Positions 42,584 through 54,200 of a stretch of 64,000 nt of DNA are shown here, piece after piece. Every line of letters starts with the position of its first letter. The stretch's first letter is position 1. The notes beneath the pieces are model-generated. The model ran no database searches. It worked only from the letters and a program-made list of their open reading frames with translations, and had not been told where the DNA came from. Source of the DNA: Cymodocea nodosa (taxonomy: Eukaryota; Streptophyta; Magnoliopsida; Alismatales; Cymodoceaceae). The position numbers were made by a program, and so were the translations under genes. The DNA is taken from assembly GCA_036874045.1 (NCBI GenBank), contig CM072342.1:1324501-1388500 (forward strand), given 5' to 3'.

Positions 42584-45500
42584 TTATGATGTCAAGGGCA
42601 TAAAGAAATTGGTGATAGCATTTTTCTTGTTTGCTATAGTTTTACCTTTATTGTTTGTTGCATTTTTCTCATTCTTAACTTTTTTAATTCCAGGTATCAT
42701 GACAAACTTGGAGTCAATACTCTCCTGTGACTCTGGCGCATCATTAGATACGCTGTTTTCAAAGTTTACCACCTCAGAGACTTGTTCTACTATTTTTCCA
42801 CTTGTTGCTTCACCAGCTTTTGTTTTTCTTTTCTTGAATGGATTGTTATCTGGAAAATTTCTTCTTTCTACCATTATTTCTTCTTCAGGACAGGATCTCA
42901 CAGGTAAAATTAATTTTTTCAATGCAAGAACTTCCTTGGAGTAATTTACATTGCCCAGATCTGGCTGCTCAGCACCTGCTCAACAAAAGAAAACAATAAA
43001 AAATATAAAGCTACACTAGAAAACTTAAAGCACATATGCATGTTTGACTTCGTGTAGTATGATCAGAACAATTTCAAGGCTATGCATGTATCTATGTATG
43101 CTTCAGGTTGCTTGGATGCGGTAGATGTACAATATACAAGCATATAAAATAATATGTAAAGGAAAATCTCCATGCAGCAATCAGCAAGAAAAACTTGCCT
43201 CTGATATTTTCTTTGGCCATCTCTCTAGCGGAAAAGATTGTGAAGTAACCCTCCTTTGTGGATGTAAGATTCGTCATTTGTACAGAGGCATCCAACGTAT
43301 CATCAGCTTTGGGTAAATGCTCAAAAGATTCCATTGTAATGGGATTCAAGTGACCCTCAGCAATGGATCTTGCTATTGAATTTGGAAGCTCTCTGACGTT
43401 TGTCTGCAGTTAAGAAAATCTCTATCGTTTGATAATGATAATTTTCTACTTGGGTTCAAACCCAAGTCTCCTCTCATGTTAAGGAAATTTCTGTCTATAA
43501 AAGAAAAGAAGACAAATAAAAAAGGTACAAACGTGCAGTGTTCGGTCTGGTTTTCTTCATTTTGTTACATTTCACCTTGGAAGTGGAGTACAAATATGAC
43601 AAAGGATGGCACCCAAGCAAAAACACTACAATTACCAAAAAAATATGACAAAGGATACGGTCCCAAGATATCTAGATCCCAATCTAGTAATTGAAGAACA
43701 TCCTCTGATAAAGGTCGCATTGGTCTAAGAAGTTTCTCAACAGTGTCATATCTATTGCATGAAAGATATATGTCACAAACATAAAATAATATATTAATAC
43801 AAAAAAAAATTTCTAATACAGAAAATGTAGGGTTAGATTCTTACATTTGAGCATGTTTAAATATTGCTACAACTTTTTTAAATGACACCACATAATCTTT
43901 TGGCATGTATTTCCCTTTTTGGAGCTTTAAGACAGATAAAGCCTGCAAATACAAATATATTAAGTATAAATCTTAGAAAATACATAAATTGAGCACCAGA
44001 TATACAATGTAATAACTGGACAATATAAGGAATGGGCAATAAATTGAAGCTATAAAACCAATTTCACTAACAATGGATACAGATGGTGACTCACCCAATC
44101 AATATTTCTATATTTCGAAACAAAGGAATAAGCTCGTTTAATTCCAATTCCAGGAACTGAAGGAAGAAAATCACAACCAGCCAACACACACATACCTAGT
44201 CAAAGATTTATAAAAAAGCTTAGAGCATAACATCAATTTAAGAAAATCAAAAGAAAAGCTTACGATGAAGCAAATGAAAACATAGATTGCAGAAAATATT
44301 AAGAAATGAATCATTTTTACTTGAAAGTAAATTTGAGTTTTACCTATACATTCAAGGAAAATATACAGAGCAAAAGCAAAATTTCTAGAAACAATGTTGT
44401 TGCTTGACTTGGTTCTAATCACCTGTGAACATCTCCATATCAAAATGTTTGAAGGAAAGTTCACCAGACATGGAATTGAGGACATTATCCATGAGAATTT
44501 CTTCAGCTTTCCCATACCGGTCCATTTTAAAAATTACCTAAGAGAATAATGAGGTTAGTGGATAGCTCATCTCTACTTCATGCATGGTGAACTACATTCT
44601 TACTGCTTGACATCCATATGCCATAAGGTCACTATCCTCTGTTATTACTGCTGATATTCCTCCTTGATCATGCTCAAGGGTTGACATGTAAGCCAATTGT
44701 GAATCAGCTTCGTATGGAGCTACTACAAAGTCAATGTTCTCCAACTTCAGGATCTGATATGGTTCGTGGAAAATTGGTATAAGAATGGAACAGAAATTAT
44801 GGACAAAGCAACATGTTACAAGTTTACACGAAAAATACTTGAACACAAACCAAAATGAGACGTAGGAGATCAAAAGACCTATTAAATTTTCAAATCTTTT
44901 AATGGAAATTGGAAATGCAAGAGAATTCATGAGAACAATGCAGAACATCATTTTTGAAAGCTTATAATAACAAAAATAGTTTGATATTCCTATAAGCTCT
45001 AATAACTAAGTTTCCTATAGGTGTCATATTTTTCTCTCATAAATACATGTGGGTAAAAGCGAGCATATAGATATTATCATGGGATGACTATAAATGCATG
45101 GTGAAACTTTTATTTAATTTAAACAAATATTGATAATTAATCTAAAGGCACTAAAATTGGTCAAAATCGGCTTAATTTCAACCATTGATTTTAAAATTCA
45201 AAAATCTTAAAGTATAAAACTCAGATTAAGTTCAAATCTTAACAACAGTAGATTATGATGTAGTTTAACTATCTATGTAATTATTTTTATTTTAAAAATA
45301 AAATACTAAAAAGTAGGTGCCTAGAGGAACATTTTGCCTAAACCATGAATTATCACTTTATACGAGTTTAAACTTGATTGACATCATTTTTAACGTATAA
45401 GCATCAGGAAAAACTGACCTCAATCAGTTGATGTGCCATAGATGGTGTAATGCGAACTGCTTTCTGAAAAGTTAAGACAAAAAGAATGCATTTCATATCA

Positions 45501-46722
45501 CAAACAAATGATGAAAAATAAATTTAATATTTCATTTATCACTGCACTTCAAATATCAAACATAAAAACATTAACCATTAATAATCAAAATACACTACAT
45601 CCTTCCAAGTTCCAACAATCAAAGATCATTGATACTCCACTTATTATCTCTTTGTAAGTTTTAAAAATTTTAAATGTGAATTTGAAATGCAGCATTATAT
45701 TAAGAATTTTTTAAGAAACATAAAAGAGCATGAGAGTACTTGAAATGAGTCAGCAGCAGCATCAATATTTCCCTGATCAAGGTATTCTTTTGCCAAAGCA
45801 AGGTTTGCTTCCCTTCCTCTGCATTAATAAATAGCAATTGCACAAAAATGGTAAATTTGTGGTTCATGCACAATTATTGCATATAGCAGTACCAACTGAT
45901 GAGTCTAATATTAAATCGTGCTCCAAGGGGAATAGGACACCTGCTAATGCATATGGAAGAATGCTCCTAAACCAATACTAATTTCTCATGTTCCACATAC
46001 ATAAAGTATTTATTACCCTCGCACCGCTCTACGTATATAGAAGCGAATGTACACAAAAATCTCACGGGAACTCCAACTCTTCCGCACTCACACAACATTA
46101 AACTAATATCAGAAAGCAAGAAGGATTAGGCCACCACCTTTCACGTTCACTCAGAGTGGCAGACTTGCATGGGATGTCACGGCCATCGAATACGACAAAT
46201 GGTGTGATCCCATAATGGCGGAGAAGATTAACGTGGTGCATGAAATAATTGAGATATCGCCTAGCCTTCTGACTACCGGGATTGAGGACCAGCTCCATGC
46301 TACAAGAATAAGCTGCCTCAAAGAGTAATAAAAAGACAGAAAAAAATTAAGTCTTTCCACACCAAGAAAAGAGAATCTCATCCACATTCCACTCCAATAC
46401 CCCAAATAAGTAGCTAGTACTTTATCAAAGATCGTTAAAAAATCTTATATATTTTAAACTAGAAGAAGAAGCAAATATAGACTAAAAGGGGTTGTAAAAT
46501 CTCACCCCCCTTGTGAAGCCATGAGTAGGCATCGACTCCGACCTGCGACCGAAATATTAAGCAAAATAACGAATCTCTGGACGAAACGAGATGTGAAAGT
46601 TGATCATGAATCGACAGATAACAAAATGTGGGTAAGAGAATCACCCGCTTCCCCGAGTATTTCTCGATGTGTATCGGAGTGACGTATGGTTTCATGAACT
46701 TGAGGAGGTCCTTGATTCCCAT
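42584..46722 (-). CDS. EXO1: Exonuclease 1 (XPG/FEN family 5'-3' exonuclease)
   Basis: There are twelve exons: 46722–46645, 46542–46506, 46312–46138, 45818–45740, 45463–45419, 44753–44604, 44537–44423, 44195–44095, 43942–43845, 43751–43659, 43392–43199 and 42975–42584. They total 1557 nt, or 518 residues, all in phase. The N-terminal XPG-N domain starts at MGIKDLLKFMKPY, with metal ligands D30 (GVDAYSWLHKG) and D81 (VVFDG). The XPG-I block has APYEAD (E153, D155) and ITEDSD (D178, D180). The helix-hairpin-helix motif GCDFLPSVPGIGIKRA contains D235. The protein matches the plant EXO1B-type subfamily (At1g18090-like). These nucleases act in mismatch repair, end resection and recombination in the nucleus. 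The C-terminal third is Lys/Ser/Glu-rich and ends with a PCNA-box-like AITNFF. Intron 11 uses a GC donor. Confidence 0.93.
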
Positions 46723-48285
46723 TCCCCACCAGTTTCCCGCCCTCTTGATCTTCTACTTTTCTGCGAAGCGAGATGGATCGGGAAGATCGACAGAAGAAAA
46801 CGTCAAAAATCCGACATCGCCCGCGAAATCGTATCGCCGACGTTTGGGCGCGGGAGCTTTTGTGTAGACCCGAAAAAATGATCTTGTGGTTGTGGTGCGG
46901 TAAATGCCGTTCTTTTCGATTTAGACCGTCCGATTTGAGGGTCCGCCGTATCAATGGATAATAATGCTAATAAAAGAGGTCAGCTCGTTGTTTTTTACAG
47001 TCGTAATAATTTAAAATTCAATAGAAATTATAAATACTATTTTTTATTAATTTAATCATTACTCTTGATATTGAAATAATTAATAAAAAAATTCATATAA
47101 TCGACCTATAGAATTATGACTAAAATTATTATTGTTGTATGTACGCACTTTTCATATCAGGTCCTTTTTATTAATTGTTGTAAAAGACCATTTACATTTT
47201 TTATAAATATATTAAAGGGTAAAACAATTGTATCGTTCTTAAAATTAGATATTTAAATACACAAAAGGATTTTACTTAAAAAATTTCTACGTTAATTGGA
47301 AATGTTTTCCATAGAAATACAGCCACAGCCAAGGCCTTGTTTATTAGACTTCTTTGGTGAAATCTCTCCCTCACCTACTTCTACATCAGTATAGTACAGT
47401 TTATCTATATATCTATATATAAGAAAATATCACTGTGTATTCATAATAATTTTACCATGAGTGCACATAATATAAGGTTGAGATTAAATCTCAACTCTAA
47501 TCAAAAGTTAAGATTACCCTAAATCAAAGGTTAACATCAACAAACTTCAGACTGGAAGGTGAGAGGGTGAAGTTGTGCAATTCAAAAGAGGGATAGTTTG
47601 AAGCGCAAAGCGAAAGCATCGACAATTCAACAATGTAATTCAAGGCACGAGACAGGCATGTTCAACAAATACAATAAAAAATTTGACACGTACAATAAAA
47701 TTACTGTAAACATCTATAAATACGTTTTTCTCGTGTGTGTGTGTGTACACACAACCGGTCAAGAAGATCACTATTCCGTTTTTGTACATAGTCCAGTAAT
47801 ACCACAGTTTAAAACAGCTCAACATGCGCCTGAGCTTGCACAAAATTTCATTTCAATCTTCATGTTCTTAACTCTGTTTCTCTCGCAGTCATCAATCGTC
47901 CTGGAAAATTCTTATCATGAAAAAGGGCAGATACCATAAGCTTTACATTGAAAAGAAGACATAAGACGGTGTTTGACCATCCAAGGCATGGAAAAAAATC
48001 TAACTTCCCGCCATTCAGAATCATTTACTTTTACGACCTGAACAACTCTTTCAGTACACCAACCATGCAAACTCATTTCAGTGTCTTCTCGTTGGAACAT
48101 GGAACCCCCCTTGCTTGCAAATTTTTCTGAACTATGACCAGTGCCATGAACACGATGCATGTGTGCCTGCACAGCAAGGACTTGGCATGATGAGGCATCA
48201 CTTGCACAATCTTGTTCGAAGGACTTCCCTGGGACATGCATGGGTAGATAAAACGTCTGGTTTCATGAAATACTGGCAATGGGGC
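46723..48285. other. Intergenic: EXO1 promoter and PQBP1 3' flank
   Basis: No gene was recognised. The first 250 bases next to EXO1 are GC-richer and probably hold its 5' UTR. The remainder is AT-rich, with a short GTGTGT run at about 47736. Confidence 0.5.
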
Positions 48286-51200
48286 TCAGTCAGCATCCCC
48301 AAGTCCATCACTGCCATCCCCTCTTTTTGAAATTGGAGCCATATGAGACCCCTGCTTTCCTTGTGATGCAATTTCAGCATTCTTTCGAAGAACAGCACCT
48401 GGTGATGGGTATGGACGTTGCTGAAAGAGTGGTCCCTGAAATACAAATATTAAAAGTAAAAGGTCACACAAAAGCGGAAAAAATTGTTCAACTGATATAT
48501 GCAGATCAGTTGCTAATTAACCAAGAACAAGTAAGAGATCATGATTTAGTAGGCCAGCCACCACAGCATCAAGTTAACTTCTTCCTTGCCTAAGCATCTT
48601 GCTTCTATAAACATGAGTTTTAGATACTCATCTTCGAAGTCCTATACTCCCTAACTTCATTTTTCTTGATTTTCCTTATCGTACAAGGTTATTGTTTCCT
48701 CGTCCAGGCATCCCAACCCAAGGCATCAACCATGATTCTGATATCCTGATCTACAGATTGTCAATCACGTTTAGTTCTCAACCTCGCTAGAGGTATCATG
48801 CTTTATTTCAGATTCACAGTTTTTTTCTGGAAGATTTTGGATAATTGTTGCAACCAAGTCATTATTTGACAGAGTTAAATGATTTCATGGACAATTTATT
48901 TTCTACAGTTCTGCAAGAATATTAGATGTTACTACGTTAGCATTTTTGTTCCACTTCAACATGACATGCCATCATCCATAAGAACATGTTTATTATTCTA
49001 GTGATGTCAGGAACATGTACCGTTGCTGTGGTATCTGCTGCACGTGGTTGTACACCTTTAAGTCCAACAACCCTGTAATATACGGAAGCATCATTCAATT
49101 GCCAGTCAGAGATCAACATAAAACTGACGTGATTACAACTTAACAGACACAGCCTTCTATCAATAAAAAGTGATTCCTACACTGCAACCTAGTTACCACA
49201 AGGAGTCAGACAGAAAAGATTTTTTAGCCTAAAAAAATTACAACTGAATCTGAATGTACTTTCGTCTGATTCAGAACATACAGAAACAACTCTTTCAAGC
49301 AACTCTACAAGAGGAAATCATGGATTTCTGAATTTTTTTTGTTTTCCAAAGATCAATGATAAAGTTGTGTTTCTAATGGGTAGGGTGATGCTCATGGATG
49401 GAATTGACAGAAAGATTTCAAGTAATTAACAAGTGAGTCTTCCCCTTTTGCTGATGATTCATAAAACAGAAAGAAAGTCGTTGTGAGCTGACTCAATTAT
49501 TCTGAATTAGTCAGGGCTCTGTGGTTCCAAAATCCCCACCACAATTCAATCCCCATGCCAACATCAAAGCTAGCGCTTTAGAAAAAAAAAGGTTACATAT
49601 TCATGCAACCGCTTAATAAATACATTAATTAAAGGAATCTAATGGTAACAGGGATAAATAAAATCACAAAATATTTAAAAGTATTGACTAGCAATCAGCA
49701 CCCATTTTAAAGGTAATAAAAAGCCACCATAACAACAAAGACAGCATAATTTATTTCATGCAGATTCTCGAGATATGCCAAGGTCAACTTATGATTTTGG
49801 ACAGATTCTATGCACAGTTTCGCTTTTGTAAAATGTTTTGGTTGCCAAAAAACAAATTGCAAAATTTGAAATGAATTGTCCCATGCAAAACCTAGGATTG
49901 CTGTTGCTTATCATGTAAATTTATGCAAAGAATATTATTAGTACTCATGCAGAATAACATACAAAATCTTGGAAAGCATTCAAATGTTTTTTGCAATCTG
50001 CAAGCCCATACACAAACATGGTTGCATCTACAAGTAAGCCAAGATAAAGTAATTTGTTCCTTTAATTAAAGAAATGTCGATGGCCTACCATCCTCCGCGA
50101 GGAGCATCTGAATAGGAACTGGGGTCCATTGGGTCCAACTCATCTTCATCAGTGTAAGAACGTTTCCTGCTGCCACCTTTGCCTCTACCAGATGGAGGCT
50201 TTGAACTTGATCTGAGTATGTTGCAGCAATAACTTAAATAACTCCAAGCAAAACAAAAAAATCCTCAGCACTATTGCTCATAAAACACAATGAAACATGT
50301 AAATTTCACAAAACAAAAAACATTCAACTAGCATAAATTATCTGAAAATTAACATACCTATTCTTGGATATTGCTTTAGGTAAAGAGTTTTCAGGTAGAG
50401 CTTTAGTTAGAGCTTGCTGATTCTTTCTATCGGATGAAGAATATTGTTGGTAAGGGAGATTGTGAAGCCTATCATTAATAAAAGGGAAAATAAAATTAAA
50501 TTATCCCATTCAAAAGAGAAACTTTGTACAGATAAAATTTTCAATTGTAACTATTGCAAGAAAGTGTCATCATTATACAAAATTTGACAATTTTGTAAAT
50601 TTTTTTTAGCAATATAAGAAGTCTTATAGTTTTAAATAAATATCTAATCTATGATAAAATGAATATTGATGTATGTTATACCATATTTCTAATCTGCAAT
50701 AAAAAAAAGCCAAAATAACCACGATTGCTGTTGCTGCTTTAGTTGTATAATATTATTTTATTTGCCTGATTCATTTAACATCTGACTTGTAGTTTCCTAA
50801 CAATTTATAAATTCAAATTTAGTTATTTATTTATTTAAAATTTTCTATATTAATTTAGCATGTTAATGTATGGCACAAATCATTTTTTTGTTTATCTTGT
50901 ATATTTGAATTTAAATCAAACTTTTATCTTGTTCAGGTTGAGAACCAAGAATTGAACCAAAAACAACTGATTTTTGAATGGTTCGGTTTGATTAATAGAG
51001 AAATCAATTTTCTACATATGTTGTATGAAGAAGAATTACTCACTTTAGAGTATCAGATTAACAGAAAGTTGCCTCAATGCACGTGTGTAACAATTAAAAA
51101 ATAATATTGGTAGATAATATGATTGTTTCTTCAAGTATTTTAATAAGTATATTTTATTTTAATAATACTATTTAAATTTTATTTTTATGTAATTATTTTT

Positions 51201-54200
51201 TAACTATAATCATCCTACGTCATTTAGTATTGCCCACGCATTCTACTTATTATAAAAGTTAACTATCAAAACAAATCACCCAAGCATATCACAGACAATT
51301 TGCTAGTTCAATAAAAAAACTTCACATTACAAATTAATAAGATGGGGAGCACTTCTATTGAGCATACTATGTACAGTGATTGCAATAACCAAAAGATGGA
51401 GGCACTTCTAGTGAACATACCGTGTACAGTGATTGCAATAACCCCAAGCTTGGACAAGGCCCCTTCCCCATCCACCACATCCCAAACACCTTTTCATGAA
51501 GGTAGGTTCCATGTTGCTATTTCTGGTAGGGTGAGGCTGTTCTGATAAAACTCCCATTATTGCAGTTGGTCTGTCCCATTGCGAGATGTTTTTACCTTTA
51601 TTATAATAGTAGGTTTGACCTATGATGAAGGCAAACAAAAATGTCAAAGATGTATTCTGGATTAAAGTTGTGAAAAAACGAATAGAAACATGGTATTGGC
51701 ACTTTATTAAATTAGAATATGTGAATTTGCATTTGAATTATTTCCCACAATAAATAAGCATAAGAATCACAAGCTATACAAATGATACCACTTTGCTACA
51801 ACTGGAAAAATGTTTCAAAAAAATGATATCTGGACCAGTACGTAAGTATTAAGTCAGCTACATTTCAATCATGTCTATTGCAACATTTCTACAGGAAATA
51901 AGCTATTTAACTGTTGAGGAGAGGACCATAAACTATAATATTTTTTCATACTTAAAAAGTTGAAGAAATTTTATAGCCATCTTTCCTTTGTCCCCAGAAA
52001 TGTACCTGTTGAAGCATCAACCGCCTCTTCCCAACCTTTGGGCAATTGCAAGGGTACTGGAGGATGAGAGACACGACCATTCTCAGCAGGATGCTCCCAT
52101 TGGGAGACACCAGTTTTCTCATTATAAAAATATGTGGAACCACTAACTGGATCTTTTGCTTCAGCCTGGAAATATTAGAATATTAAACTATCATCAAGAG
52201 GAAGAGCATGATATATTAAATACCAGCAAACACTCCAAACTTATTTTGGTAATAGAAATTACAGAAACAAGAGGAATCATGTGTCCATACTCCATACAAT
52301 GCTAACAGGAACTTCAATGACATGATCTAATTGAGAAGAACAAAATACAAAGCACGTGCGTAAGGGTATTCATGGAGACAATATAATCAATAACATAAGA
52401 AGCCATTATCTTATCAATAAAAGTTGACCCTGAAATTCAACAGTCCTCCAATGGAAAATTATTTAACAATCTGGTACCATAACCTTCAAGTAGGGTTAGT
52501 AATATGTGTTCATAATTGTAGTTATGAATCCATTTAATACCCAACCATGTAGACCGAAGTAGAACCCAACATTTCTTTAGCATTTTGTAAATCTAAAGCC
52601 CAAATCCAACCTGTTTTTTGTACATGTTAATACACTAACCACCGTATGTCCAAACAAAAACTAAAAAAGATTAAAAGAAATCAAAGAATAAACTCAAATC
52701 ATATCATTATTCAAAATATAATCCAGTGATTTGTCCATAGGAAATCAAGATTGTCCCTCTGCATTGAATGATATAATTTTTATTTCAGGATTTAAGCTGG
52801 GATTTGACATTAGGATTTAAAGTTATAATGAAATTAAGATTTGAATTTTACCCCATCAAAGTTAATAAAGAATAATGATTAAAAATACTTATTTTATTGA
52901 TTTCAAATATTCTTCATCTTTTATGAATATTAAGTATAATCTAAAACATTTGTTGGTAGGGTAAACATGTTGATTAGTTTATAATATAATAGCAAATATA
53001 GTTGTGCTAGGCACAGGCATTTTGCCTTGAAGAAAATTCAATCAAAACGTGAACTGTACCTAATCAAAACATATTTAAATATTTTTTCTTTTTTATGGCA
53101 TAGGCATTTACATTTATCTCCATCATCACATTGGTGTTGTGCAAGCATTCCTACAAATATAAAAATGACCCATTCCTTTCTCTCTTTCTTTTGACTCTGT
53201 CATTGACGTTTGGAGGTGTTATTATCATGCCTTGATGAGGATATTATTGTAATAGGGTAATTGGGTATCCACTATGTATCCAAATCCTATATATAGACTT
53301 ATACTCTCTTAATAGTGAACAACACAATTGATTCTCCTCTTACATAATATTAGAGCCACATTAGAAACCCTAAAGCACACCACCACCAACAGCCAACCAT
53401 CCCACCACCCAAAGCTACTGTCCACCACCTACACAGCAACTTGCCAGAGCAGTTTATTAGGAAGAATTTGTTTGAGTGCTAGCATATATCAAGGGTTTCC
53501 TTAACAAAGGGTTGTCTATAAAAAGAACAATCACCTGAAGATCAAGGTTTTTCTAACTCGGGGTATGCAAACAATCAGAGAGACCAGAACACTACTTCTG
53601 ATTATTACGCATATGTTGTGAACAACTTGGTGACATAGTGAAACAAAAAGCAGAATATAGTGTCTAGATCTAATGTCAAGATAGAATATAAATCTATAGC
53701 TCAAACTGCTTATAAGATGATGTAGATTGTATCTTTCCTAATGGAGCTTGGCTTTATCGTTGAGACAAGATGCACTACAACAACCAAACAACTACAATCA
53801 TTGCTAACAATTTCACCTTTTCATAAGAGAATGAAACATACTAAAGTAGAGTACTATTATATTCGAGACATGGTGATCTATGGAAACATCTCCACATTGT
53901 ATAGTCAGTTTTTGAAGATTTCACCAAAATCTTAGGTGCAAGTGTTTTTGAGACTCTATATAACCAACTTGGCATGATTGATATATATACTCCAGCATAA
54001 GGCAAATGTTAAAGGTTATTATTAGACATCTTAATGAGGTTATTATTGTATTAGGGTAAGTAGGTATCACTCATGTATCCAAACCCTATAAATAGACTTA
54101 TACTCTCTTTACGGTAAATAACACAATTGATTCTCTCCTCTCATTGGAGGAAAGGAATTCCAAGAAATTGATGTTTTATTTTAAATATTTTGGTAAAACA

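Noticed and set aside
43090..43200. Reading straight through the GC donor in EXO1 as coding sequence
   Set aside because: The frame runs into KFFLLIAAWRFSFTYYF and then a stop, and would lose the Lys-rich tail with the PCNA-box-like end. Splicing at GCAAGT is the better model.
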